Shown here in pieces: positions 50,640-61,056 of a stretch of 64,000 nt of DNA (position 1 is the first letter of the stretch; each line of letters opens with the position of its first letter). The notes beneath the pieces were generated by a model that saw only the letters and a program-made list of their open reading frames with translations, ran no database searches and was not told the DNA's origin. The stretch comes from Aplectana chamaeleonis (taxonomy: Eukaryota > Nematoda > Chromadorea > Rhabditida > Cosmocercidae), in contig JAPDOI010000215.1 of assembly GCA_029168955.1 (NCBI GenBank), forward strand, positions 1,160,001 to 1,224,000, read 5' to 3'. The position numbers were made by a program, and so were the translations under genes.

Positions 50640-51352
50640 GCTGCGTGTGGGTGGTGTGGGTGTGGGTGTGGGTGTGGGTGGTGTGGGTGTGGGTGGTGTG
50701 GGTGTGGGTGTGGGTGGTGTGGGTGTGGGTGGTGTGGTGTGGGTGGTGTGGGTGTGGGTGGTGTGGGTGTGGGTGGTGTGGGTGTGGGTGGTGTGGGTGT
50801 GGGTGGGTGTGTGGGTGTGGGTGGTGTGGGTGTGGGTGGTGTGGGTGTGGGTGGTGTGGGTGTGGGTGTGGGTGGTGTGGGTGTGGGTGGTGTGGGTGTG
50901 TGTGGTGTGGGTGTGGGTGGTGTGGGTGTGGGTGGTGTGGGTGTGGGTGGTGTGGGTGTGGGTGGGTGTGGGTGTGGGTGGTGTGGGTGTGGGTGGTGTG
51001 GGTGTGGGTGGTGTGGGTGTGGGTGGTGTGGGTGTGGGTGGTGTGACAGTGTGGGTGGTGTGGGTGTGGGTGGTGTGGGTGTGGAGTGGTGTGGGTGTGG
51101 GTGGTGTGGGTGTGGGTGTGGTGTGGGTGTGGGTGTGGTGTGGTGTGGGTGTGGGTGGTGTGGGTGTGGGTGGTGTGGGTGTGGGTGGTGTGGGTGTGGG
51201 TGGTGTGGTGTGTGCAGGTGGGTGTGGGTGTGGGTGGTGTGGGTGTGGGTGTGGGTGTGGGTGTGGGTGTGGGTGTGGGTGTGGGTGTGGGTGTGGGTGT
51301 GGGTGTGGGTGTGGGTGTGGGTGTGGGTGTGGGTGGTGTGGGTGTGAGTGCG
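50640..51352. repeat. TG-rich minisatellite (GTGGGTGTGGGTGGT)n and (GTGGGT)n
   Basis: About 710 bp with essentially no C and very little A on the plus strand. The main part is a 15-bp unit; the end (51240-51333) becomes a pure hexamer. All three plus frames stay open, which explains long low-complexity ORFs on both strands. Regular GGG runs could form G-quadruplexes. Confidence 0.95.
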
Positions 51353-51445
51353 ATTGTGAAGACATCATTATGATCAGCGTGGAATTTTCCCCAAGATGAG
51401 CAGAAAAACGAAAAATCGATGTCGGGGTTAGAGTGTGCCCTCAAG
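51353..51445. repeat. Right-end fragment of a TTAAAGGCA-related element
   Basis: GATCAGCGTGGAATTTTCCC and AAAAATCGAT match 32965-33053, ending in GTGTGCCCTCAAG where the other ends GCAGTGCCCTTAA. The minisatellite thus lies inside or beside an old MITE. Confidence 0.5.
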
Positions 51446-51899
51446 GTTCAATCAATAGATATTTGCATATATGTGAATAAACATGTAGCATTTCTGATGA
51501 ATTAAGTCAGTCGATCAAAAAATAACCTGGAAAAAGTTTTCGAAGTTTTTGGCTTATTTCATTATGGCACCACAAATGGACTGAACTGAGGCTTTGATAA
51601 AGCAGTAATATTTTTGCCGGTACACTGTGCATGTTAGGTCTTACTTCTTGTTATTTCGTTTTTTGAAAACTATTCGGTAATATCGTTTATCATCCGTCAT
51701 AATGTTGTCTTGTTATCTCATATTTGGGTATTGACAGTCGTTATTTGAGATCAGGAGTTCTTATCCTACCCTCATTCTAAATTGTTAAAATGTTGATCAA
51801 TGATTAGGATACAATTTCGTTTTTGTACGTGTTTTACCAGCATTTGAAAGATTTTCGCCGCAACGCGGCGGATTTGAAGAGCCAGCGGCATTCATCATC

Positions 51900-52160
51900 G
51901 AGGTCTACAGGTGTTCAACTGCCGGTCGACAGGTATCCATCTACCGGTGGACAAGCATCTAAGAAACGGTTGATGGGTGTCCAATAAACGGTCGACAGGT
52001 ATCCAACTACCGGTGAACAGGTATCCATCTACCGGTCGACAGGTATGCCATAAACGGTCGACAGGTATCTAACTACCGGTCGACAGGTATCCAACTACCG
52101 GTCGACAGGTATCCAACTAACGGTCGACTAGTGTCCAACTACCGGTCGTCGGGTGGTCGA
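51900..52160. repeat. 22-bp tandem repeat GGTCGACAGGTATCCAACTA
   Basis: About 11 imperfect units between 51900 and 52160, each with a GTCGAC palindrome or derivative. Variants alternate CCAACTACC, CCATCTACC and CCATAAACG. Related motifs occur at 45395-45475. Confidence 0.85.
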
Positions 52161-52329
52161 CGGACAACTCAAGGGGAGCGACGGACAACTTGAGGGGGGT
52201 GACAGACAACTCTAGGGGAGCAGTCCCGCCCCTTTTCAGCGGTCGTGGGGAAGCACGCTGTGAGGTGATTGCTTGTCGACCACCCGTTGGACGCCACGAG
52301 TGTCTGAGTACTTCTCTGGTCAGTATTTC

Positions 52330-52490
52330 ACGTGTATTCTCTGGTTCGGAGCCAAATTTACTCTGTTCCCTCGCGCGCTTGTGCGGAGCGAGGGTAGAGA
52401 CAGCGATAAAGTGTGGGAGAGAAGGACTCCATCATAGGCCCGCACACGCTCACGATGAACGGAAATAAATTTCACTTTGAAACAGAGGAC
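52330..52490. repeat. Dispersed repeat, copy 2
   Basis: Aligns with 29395-29570; see that entry. Confidence 0.6.
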
Positions 52491-52702
52491 ACTTGTTTGA
52501 GCTTGAAACGAGGATGAATTATTTTATTTAAACTGGAATTTTCATGAAGAAACTGACGCCCCTTTAGAGAGGAAAATGTACGATTGGAGTTTAGAAACTT
52601 CAAAATATATATGAAATATTTCATATTCTTAACTATAAACTGCTGCTGACTCATTGTGGTTCCAGTAATAAACCATACCTAAATATTTGAGTTCTATGTA
52701 CC

Positions 52703-53587
52703 AAATCTTCCAGGTTTTCAAGTATACTCATAGTGCGCTTGAAACGGGGATTATTTTATTTGAGCTGAAACTTTTTTTTTGAGAAATGGCAGCTCTATAA
52801 ATCAAAAAGTGTCAGAAGATGAGAAACGTTAAAATGTTGTAAAACACTTTATACTGGTACTTCAAATAGAAAACTATAGTTGGCAAACTTCGAAATTGAG
52901 AGTGCTTATTTTTTTGTAAAAAAAAACAGTGAAAATGTCAAAACACGTAGTTTGCAATATTTTTTGGACTGTGTATCTCTTCAAGACAGTGAAAAAAAAA
53001 CTCATATTAGCCATTAAAATTATGCACAAATCCTAGTGGACTTTTCTGAACAAGGCCGCTTTTGCTTCTCTTCCAGCGATTTTTTTGCATGTCATGCTCG
53101 AGGAAAATAGTGGGCTAAATTACGGTCAGTTTACATGAAATTTCTTCTTCATCAGCTTCGTTCACGAAATTGAATTATGTCAGCTATAGTAAATATTGAC
53201 CAAAAAAAGACTTTAAAAAGTCATTCATCAGTATCCCATTAAAAATCAGGAGAAAAATCTTCACCCTTTATTCGCTTTTTGTTGGCAAGCACTGTATGTA
53301 GTAAAAAGTCGATAAACGGACTGCAGATTCGTGTTTAGCACTCCAAATAACACGTACAGAAACATTTTGAGCCATTTCTATCGTAGCGTTCCGTAAATCG
53401 TCAAAAGTCTCATTTTTCGAAAACTTTGGAAGTTTACGAATAAACCTCAGATTCGTGACCTCAGACACAGTGAATAACCTCCATGGGGAAGTTTTGAGTC
53501 AAACTCGAATCATTTTTCTTGATCACTCTCAAAACCCCCGTAACTGGTGAAGGTAAACGCTCAACCGACAATCCATGCCAGTCCAGG
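52703..53587. repeat. Dispersed repeat A, intact copy
   Basis: The uninterrupted relative of 39984-43230. It provides the empty target site (near 53310-53330) for the 2.35 kb element. Confidence 0.75.
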
Positions 53588-53700
53588 GGCCGGATTCATC
53601 AACAATAAAACCGTGGTTTTAGGGTATAATTTACTCCGCGGGGTAAATTTTTGCGATTCATCAAAAAATAAACCCCAATTTTTGGGGTATATATTATACT
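53588..53700. mobile_element. Short palindromic element before the satellite
   Basis: CCGGATTCATCAA and GCGATTCATCAA with CCGCGGGGTAAA form a small symmetrical AT-rich unit. It faintly resembles the MITE nested at 22079-22222. Confidence 0.35.
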
Positions 53701-56695
53701 TGTTCCAAATGAAATACATTTCGAATATCCGACTTTTCGACTATAGTCAGTTATTGCCCTTTTTCGAATATTCGACTTTTCGACTATAGTCGGGTATCCC
53801 ACTTTTTCGAATATTCGACTTTTCGACTATAGTCGGATATCGCACTTTTTCGAATATTCGACTTTTCGACTATAGTCGGATATCGTACTTTATCGAATAT
53901 TCGACTTTTCGACTATAGTCGGGTATCCCACTTTTTCGAATATTCGACTTTTCGACTATAGTCGGATATCGCACTTTTTCGAATATTCGACTTTTCGACT
54001 ATAGTCGGATATCGCACTTTTTCGAATATTCGACTTTTCGACTGTAGTCGAATATCGGACTTTTTCGAATATTCGACTTTTCGACTGTAGTCGGGTATCC
54101 CACTTTTTCGAATATTCAACTTTTCGACTATAGTCGGATATCGCACTTTTTCGAATATTCGACTTTTCGACTGTAGTCGGATATCGGACTTTTTCGAATA
54201 TTCGACTTTTCGACTATAGTCGGATATCGCACTTTTTCGAATATTCGACTTTTCGACTATAGTCGGATATCGCACTTTATCGAATATTCGACTTTTTGAC
54301 TGTAGTCGGATATCGCACTTTTTCGAATATTCGACTTTTCGACTATAGTCGGATATCGCACTTTATCGAATATTCGACTTTTCGACTGTAGTCGGGTATC
54401 CCACTTTTTCGAATATTCAACTTTTCGACTATAGTCGGATATCGCACTTTTTCGAATATTCGACTTTTCGACTGTATTCGGGTATCCCACTTTTTCGAAT
54501 ATTCGACTTTTCGACTATAGTCGGATATCGCACTTTTTCGAATACTCGACTTTTAGACTGTAGTCGGATATCGAACTTCTTCGAATATCCGACTTTTCGA
54601 CTATAGTCGGATATTGCGCTTTTTCGAATATTCGACTTTTCGACTATAGTCGGGTATCCCACTTTTTCGAATATTCGACTTTTCGACTATAGTCGGGTAT
54701 CCCACTTTTTCGAATATTCGACTTTTCGACTATAGTCGGATATCGCACTTTTTCGAATATTCGACTTTTCGACTATAGTCGGATATCGCACTTTTTCGAA
54801 TATTCGACTTTTCGACTGTAGTCGAATATCGGACTTTTTCGAATATTCGACTTTTCGACTGTAGTCGGATATCGGACTTTTTCGAATATTCGACTTTTCG
54901 ACTATAGTCGGATATCGCACTTTTCGGAATATTCGACTTTTCGACTATAGTCGGATATCGCACTTTTTCGAATATTCGACTTTTCGACTGTAGTCGGATA
55001 TCGGACTTTTTCGAATATTCGACTTTTCGACTATAGTCGGATATCGCACTTTTTCGAATATTCGACTTTTCGACTATAGTCGGATATCGCACTTTATCGA
55101 ATATTCGACTTTTCGACTGTAGTCGGATATCGCACTTTTTCGAATATTCGACTTTTCGACTATAGTCGGATATCGCACTTTATCGAATATTCGACTTTTC
55201 GACTGTAGTCGGATATCGCACTTTTTCGAATATTCGACTTTTCGACTATAGTCGGATATCGCACTTTTTCGAATATTCGACTTTTCGACTGTAGTCGGGT
55301 ATCCCACTTTTTCGAATATTCAACTTTTCGACTATAGTCGGATATCGCACTTTTTCGAATATTCGACTTTTCGACTGTAGTCGGATATCGGACTTTTTCG
55401 AATATTCGACTTTTCGACTATAGTCGGATATCGCACTTTTTCGAATATTCGACTTTTCGACTATAGTCGGATATCGCACTTTATCGAATATTCGACTTTT
55501 CGACTGTAGTCGGATATCGCACTTTTTCGAATATTCGACTTTTCGACTATAGTCGGATATCGCACTTTATCGAATATTCGACTTTTCGACTGTAGTCGGA
55601 TATCGCACTTTTTCGAATATTCCACTTTTCGACTATAGTCGGATATCGCACTTTTTCGAATATTCGACTTTTCAACTATAGTCGGATATCGCACTTTTTC
55701 AAATACTCGACTTTTAGACTGTAGTCGGATATCGCACTTTTTCGAATATTCGACTTTTCGACTATAGTCGTATATCCCACTTTTTCGAATATTCGACTTT
55801 TCGACTATAGTCGGATATCGCACTTTTTCGAATACTCGACTTTTAGACTGTAGTCGGATATGGAGTTTTTTAGAATACTCGACCTTTCAACTATAGTCGG
55901 ATATCGCACTTTTTCGAATATTCGACTTTTCGACTATAGTCGGATATCGCACTTTATCGAATATTCGACTTTTCGACTGTAGTCGGATATCGCACTTTTT
56001 CGAATATTCGACTTTTCGACTATAGTCGGATATCGCACTTTTTCGAATATTCGACTTTTCGACTATAGTCGGATATCGCACTTTTTCGAATACTCGACTT
56101 TTAGACTGTAGTCGGATATCGCACTTTTGCGAATATTCGACTTTTCGACTGTAGTCGGATATCGGACTTTTTCGAATATTCGACTTTTCGACTATAGTCG
56201 GATATCGCACTTTTTCGAATATTCGACTTTTCGACTGTAGTCGGATATCAGACTTTTTCGAATATTCGACTTTTCGACTATAGTCCGATATCGCACTTTT
56301 TCGAATACTCGACTTTTAGACTGTAGTCGGATATCGGACTTTTTCGAATATCCGACTTTTCGACTATAGTCGGATATTGCGCTTTTTCGAATATTCGACT
56401 TTTCGACTATAGTCGGGTATCCCACTTTTTCGAATATTCGACTTTTCGACTATAGTCGGATATCGCACTTTTTCGAATACTCGACTTTTAGACTGTAGTC
56501 GGATATCGGACTTTTTCGAATATCCGACTTTTCGACTATAGTCGGATATTGCGCTTTTTCGAATATTCGACTTTTCGACTATAGTCGGGTATCCCACTTT
56601 TTCGAATATTCGACTTTTCGACTATAGTCGGGTATCCCACTTTTTCGAATATTCGACTTTTCGACTATAGTCGGATATCGCACTTTTTCGAATAC
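53700..56695. repeat. 43-bp satellite array, block 1 (about 70 copies)
   Basis: The monomer combines TTCGACTTTTCGACTATAGT and CGGATATCGCACTTTTTCGA, then ATA. It contains two 12-bp perfect palindromes, CGACTATAGTCG and TCGAATATTCGA. Variant monomers carry TGTA (breaking the first palindrome), GGGTATCCCAC, or GGATATCGGAC, and blocks of several variants recur, implying higher-order structure. Because 43 is not divisible by 3, three monomers make a repeating 43-aa frame, producing spurious 77- and 120-aa ORFs. Confidence 0.97.
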
Positions 56696-57006
56696 TAGTG
56701 ACCCTTCGGGTCCCTAGCCCGGGGCAGCCACTTGACTTGAAGGCTGCAAACCCACTGTTTCAGAGTCAAATTCACTGTGGTGTATCGCGCGCGTGTGCGC
56801 GTATGCTGCTACTCAACTATCCCACACTCACACTGTCTGTATCCCAGCTCCACATACGCACGCGAAGGAACAATAAATTTCACTTCCTAATGTAGGGTAC
56901 TAGCTCCTGAACATGCTTGTGAAAGCAACGTGAATAGACCAGTATGTCTACAACCATGGGGCCAGCGCCGTTCCAAAGACCGAATACCACGATGGCAGTA
57001 GTATAG
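56696..57006. repeat. Spacer with a dispersed repeat relative
   Basis: After a sharp end of the satellite, GCGCGCGTGTGCGCG, CACACTCACACTGTCTG and AATAAATTTCACTTC resemble the family at 29395 and 52330. No gene. Confidence 0.4.
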
Positions 57007-57054
57007 ATGTCTGATGATGTTGTACTCGACACGAGGTTGGTATATCTTCTTTAT

Positions 57055-57090
57055 GGCCGACGTTTCGGAGAAACCTCCTTCTTCAGAGCC
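57055..57090 (-). ncRNA. Hammerhead ribozyme-like motif, intact core
   Basis: Read on the minus strand: stem I strand GGCT, core CTGAAGA (CUGANGA), stem II GGAG-GTTT-CTCC, core GAAA, then CGTC and stem I strand GGCC. GGCT/GGCC pair with one G-U. Cleavage would fall after the GUC (between 57059 and 57058). Stem III is almost absent; only self-complementary ACGU could form it between two molecules, as proposed for minimal hammerheads. Hammerheads in the terminal repeats of Penelope-like elements are established, which supports the call. Activity is untested. Confidence 0.75.
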
Positions 57091-57245
57091 TGAAAGGATC
57101 GAATAAGATTTGCGCTTACTCGATCAAACGTCGCCTTAAACTTACCGATTCGAGAGCCCAAATTTCCCCCGCGTGGGTGTGAGAGAGGAGGACAGATGAA
57201 CCTCACCCAGCCAGGAACTCGCTAGTAAACAAAACAGCGCGGTAA

Positions 57246-57884
57246 GGCCCCGGTCATAGTTGGATGAGCCGACGCCTCCAGCCCGGTCGATACACACAGA
57301 ATGCATTGGAAATGCGATGCAAAAATCACTCGGTGTATCCCCCCCGCACCCGCCAACACCCCCCAACACCCACCCGGTCGATACGTATGAACAACATGGT
57401 GAGGTGAAGCTGAGAAAATCACTCGGTGTATCCCCCTCTCCCCCGCACCCCCGCACCCCCAACACCCCCACCCCCGGTCGATACGTATGTTTAAAATGAT
57501 GGAGTGAGGTTGAGAAAATCACTCAATGTATCCGACGCGGTCGATATCCATGCAATACGTGGATGACGGCGGATGAGAAAATCACCGGGTGGGCGGGTCG
57601 AAGAGAAAACATTGCGTATCACTAGTAAGCTAACCTTACTGCTACCTCCGTGACTTCACCATACTCGCCTTCACTATTTCTCTGAACAGGTGCAATCCTG
57701 TTGGCCACGTAATCATCGTCATATCTAGTTGGATGCATCGAGTGATTTTCTCAACCTCACTCCATCATTTTAAACATACGTATCGACCGGGGTGGTGTTG
57801 GGGGGTGTTGGGGGGTGCGGGGGGGGGGTGTTGGGGGGTGCGGGGGGGATGCAGATGCAAATAGCACCAACTATGACCGGGGCC
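57246..57884. mobile_element. 639-bp TIR element with a TAA duplication (PIF/Harbinger-like)
   Basis: GGCCCCGGTCATAGTTGG and its inverse form perfect 18-bp ends. TAA flanks both sides (57243-57245 and 57885-57887). The opposite arm has the empty site, GCGCGGTAAGTCAAT when read on the minus strand at 59726-59740. A 3-bp TWA duplication and GG-rich TIR are typical of PIF/Harbinger elements. Inside are about four ~110-bp units (CGGTCGATACGTATG ... AAAATCACTCGGTG) at 57285-57600, with an inverted copy at 57739-57786 and C/G runs. No transposase is seen. Confidence 0.8.
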
Positions 57885-58069
57885 TAAGTCAATAGTATAG
57901 CCGTCTCGCTCATTTAAGTCCGAGCAGAACAAGCAGCGGAGCGGTTGGTCATGGCAAAACACAACAGTGATAGGAGATTTCGACATGATACGCCCGATAA
58001 GCCTCACTTCGACTGACTCAGAATGAGGAGGAGAGGGTATAGGAACGCTGTAGACCACCAATTGTGATG

Positions 58070-59335
58070 TTAGAAGGCTAGTCTTACGTATGGCCTGAGT
58101 TCCCGCGTTATATGCAGACCTTTTCCCTTTCGATTAATCTGCGGGTCATAAGCTTGAATGAAAAATGCCTCTAATGTTTTTCGCGCTGCGGTATCAGTCT
58201 CCCGAGCCATTATCTCGACCTTGATATCAAAGCTCTCACTAAAATGGGTCATGACCCGATGCGCCCCAAGCACTGTTGTTTCCCGCTGCCTTTCTTTGCC
58301 GTCCAAGTGTTCTTTGATCCTGACATGGAGCGGCCGCGACGTTTCCCCGATGTATTTTTCGCTGCACAGCTCACAGGAAATCATATGGACCACACCGCAC
58401 GTGGTGCAATCCCCGTCCTTGCCAGCCGGGCAAATCACACAATTGGGAGTTGTACATATGCGGTCATAAATGCGGTTTCGGACGAGACGTCTTTTAAGGT
58501 TGTTAGGAGGGATATCGACCAGAAACACGGAGTTTTCCAGTCCCGTCTTCCTTAAACATTTCCTGATTGAAATGCTCAGTTGATCGGATATGAACGGTAC
58601 TTTGAAGGGAATTTTCTGTTCAATTGAGCTACTCTGAGTTACATTGCGCAACGTTGTGTTTCTTGACCTGCGCCAACTAAATTCGCTGGAGTATCCGTTC
58701 AGATCGGCTATATCTCGAGCCCTTCGGATAGATTCCGTTCTTTCCTCTTCTCCGCTACATACATCACTGGCTGTTCGGAACATATTCGCTATTACAGCTT
58801 TCTTTGTTTGATATGGATGTGCTGACCGAAAATGGACGATTATGTTTTTATTGTTGGGTTTGCGGTACCACTTTGTAGCATATCATCCGTCACGCAAATG
58901 GACTTGAACATTCAAGAAAGGCAGCCAATCTTTGACGGGTTTCTCCCTGGTGAACTTTATGCTTTCTGCCCGAGAGTTCAGAATGTCAAAGCAATGATCC
59001 ATCTCTTCCTGTGTGGCACAGACGATGAAACAGTCATCTATATACCTGCAATAAAGCATGGGAAGGCGGGCTAGCACCGGAAGTTCGATTTTTCCCATAT
59101 AGGCGATAGCAAGAGTGGGCGCAAGGCGCTGTCCCATTGCCAGCCCTCTGATCTGCTTGAAATAGCGGCCACACCATCTAAAACATTGCAGCTGAGACTC
59201 TCTTTTATGAGTGACATCAGTTGGCCAATGGATAGTCCGTACGCGTTGACTGAACTTTGGTGTTGTGTGAGTAGTTCGAAAATTGTCTGCATTGCGTGCT
59301 CGTTGCTGACATTTGTGTACAACGCAGTCCCGATG
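58070..59335 (-). pseudogene. Penelope-like RT plus GIY-YIG endonuclease, 5'-truncated and broken
   Basis: The 5' part (ALYTNVSNEHAMQTIFELL) is in another frame and shifts near 59180 into the RT core: GLAMGQRLAPTLAIAYMGK, then YCRYIDDCFIV with the YxDD catalytic motif, then LPFLNVQVH. An in-frame TGA (58883-58885) interrupts the linker; the same frame then continues to the end. The C-terminal part shows CTTPNCVICPAG, CTTCGVVHMISCELC (zinc-binding Cys pattern), YIGETSRPLHVRIKEHL (GIY-YIG core with catalytic Arg and a downstream Glu region) and ends in RPYVRLAF. Such proteins nick DNA and reverse transcribe element RNA in the nucleus. The first RT motifs are absent. Confidence 0.85.
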
Positions 59336-59391
59336 CGCCCCAAGCACTGTTGTTTCCCGCTGCCTTTCTTTGCCGTCCAAGTGTTCTTTGA
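59336..59391 (-). repeat. Misplaced 56-bp GIY-YIG segment at the inversion junction
   Basis: It repeats 58262-58317 in direct orientation (coding KEHLDGKERQRETTVLGAHR) and joins the RT on one side and the inverted 3' copy on the other. The junction with the inverted copy falls in TTTGATATCAA, a near-palindrome also present at 58226. Confidence 0.75.
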
Positions 59392-59884
59392 TATCAAGGT
59401 CGAGATAAGGGCTCGGGAGACTGATACCGCAGCGCGAAAAACATTAGAGGCATTTTTCATTCAAGCTTATGACCCGCAGATTAATCGAAAGGGAGAAGGT
59501 CTGCATATAACGCGGGAACTCAGGCCATACGTAAGACTAGCCTTCTAACATCACAATTGGTGGTCTACAGCGTTCCTATACCCTCTCCTCCTCATTCTGA
59601 GTCAGTCGAAGTGAGGCTTATCGGGCGTATCATGTCGAAATCTCCTATCACTGTTGTGTTTTGCCATGACCAACCGCTCCGCTGCTTGTTCTGCTCGGAC
59701 TTAAATGAGCGAGACGGCTATACTATTGACTTACCGCGCTGTTCTGTTTACTAGCGAGATCCTGGCTGGGTGAGGTTCATCTGCCCTCCTCTCTCACACC
59801 CACGCGGGGGAAATTTGGGCTCTCGAATCGGTAAGTTTAAGGCGACGTTTGATCGAGTAAGCGCAAATCTTATTCGATCCTTCA

Positions 59885-59920
59885 GGCTCTGAAGAAGGAG
59901 GTTTCTCCGGAACGTCGGCC
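59885..59920 (+). ncRNA. Hammerhead-like motif, core mutated
   Basis: The counterpart of 57055-57090 on the plus strand, with the same stems I and II and CTGAAGA, but the GAAA core reads GGAA. The changed base corresponds to the invariant first A, so self-cleavage should be lost. Confidence 0.65.
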
Positions 59921-59972
59921 ATAAAGAAGATATACCAACCTCGTGTCGAGTACAACATCATCAGACATCTAG

Positions 59973-60190
59973 ATTATTACCATGCCGAGGTTTATGGAGA
60001 GTCGCACATGGAGGCAGTAGTATAGTTGTCCTTTTTGAAAAATGGTCAAGCAAGCAAATAAACATGACGTCAAAAAGCCTTTTAACTGCTCAATGTTTTC
60101 AATTCTCCAATCATGCTGCGCTCATAGGTGGCGACACGCAAGATCGGTACGTATCATTTGCATCCTCGCAGCGAGCAGGATTCGTCGGCC
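59973..60190. other. Spacer, no gene seen
   Basis: Unique-looking sequence between the Penelope-like element and the 65-bp repeat. No significant frame or splice signal. Confidence 0.4.
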
Positions 60191-61056
60191 ACCCTCATCT
60201 AATATTCGTTTGGCTTCCCCAAACGATGGGTCGGCTATTCCGGCCACACTCCATCCACCACGCGTAGTATTCGTTCGGCTTCGCCGAACGATGGGCCGGC
60301 TTCGCCGACCCACCTCCAATCACCACGCGTAGTATTCGTTCGGCTTCGCCGAACGATGGGCCGGCTTCGCCGACCCACCTCCAATCACCACGCGTAGTAT
60401 TCGTTCGGCTTCGCCGAACGATGGGCCGGCTTCGCCGACCCACCTCCATTCACCACGCGTAGTATTCGTTCAGCTTCGCCGAACGATAGGCCGGCTTCGC
60501 CGACCCACCTCCAATCACCACGCGTAGTATTCGTTCGATGGGCCGGCTTCGCCGACCCACCTCCATTCACCACGCGTAGTATTCGTTCGGCTCCGCCGAA
60601 CGATGGGCCGACTTTGCCGAACCGCCACCATTCAACACGGGTAGTATTCGTTCGGCTTCGCCGAACGATGGGCCGGCTTCGCCGACCCACCTCCAATCAC
60701 CACGCGTAGTATTCGTTCGGCTTCGTCGAACGATGGGCCGGCTTCGCCGACCCACCTCCATTCACCACGCGTAGTATTCGTTTGGCTTCGCCGAACGATG
60801 GGCCGGCTTCGCCGACCCACCTCCATTCACCACGCGTAGTATTCGTTTGGCTTCGCCGAACGATGGGCCGACTTCGCCTGCTACCCTCCGTATAGTATTC
60901 GTTCGGCTTCGCCGAACGATAGGCCGGCTTCGCCGACCCACCTCCAATCACCATGGGTAGTATTCGTTCGGCTCCGCCGAACGATGGGCCGGCTTGGCCG
61001 GCCACCCTCCATGTAGTATTCGTTTGGCTTCGCCAAACCATGGGCAGCCACCGTTG
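60190..61056. repeat. 65-bp tandem repeat with two hairpins per unit (about 13 copies)
   Basis: Each unit contains TTCGGCTTCGCCGAA and GCCGGCTTCGCCGAC, both able to fold on a TTCG-type loop, and CACCACGCGTAGTATTCG. Spacing between units is 65 bp over most of the array; a few are truncated (near 60535 and 60890). ORFs across it follow the repeat. Confidence 0.95.

Larger units (their letters stand above)
45302..52310. mobile_element. 7 kb block bounded by ~34-bp inverted repeats
   Basis: CTCAGACACTCGTGGCGTCC onward (45304-45336) is repeated inverted at 52275-52308. TA lies immediately outside both. Both ends carry subterminal GTCGACCGGTAG-like motifs (45395-45475 and 51900-52160). The interior holds tandem repeats and MITEs but no transposase. 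It may be a large non-autonomous TIR element or a chance frame formed by two related MITEs. Confidence 0.45.
57007..59972. mobile_element. Rearranged Penelope-like element, two inverted 3' ends
   Basis: The minus-strand part carries RT then GIY-YIG coding sequence (59335 to 58070) and a 3' region down to 57007. From 59392 to 59972 a plus-strand copy of the last part of the GIY-YIG frame and the whole 3' region faces it. Arms 57007-57245 plus 57885-58230 match 59392-59972 inverted. A 639-bp MITE interrupts the left arm. The 5' part of the RT is missing. Penelope-like elements are known for such partial, inverted and tandem arrangements. Confidence 0.85.

Noticed and set aside
50513..51444. Long Val/Gly/Trp/Cys-rich (plus) and His/Pro/Thr-rich (minus) frames
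   Set aside because: Open in all frames solely because the TG-rich minisatellite has no stop codons; no splice or start context.
53913..56597. Many 77- and 120-aa minus-strand frames of the type MRYPTIVEKSNIRKS
   Set aside because: They are translations of the 43-bp satellite, repeating every 43 residues because three monomers restore the frame.
57011..57035. CTGATGA on the plus strand as a second hammerhead core
   Set aside because: No GAAA follows at the right spacing (CACGAGG instead) and stem II does not form.
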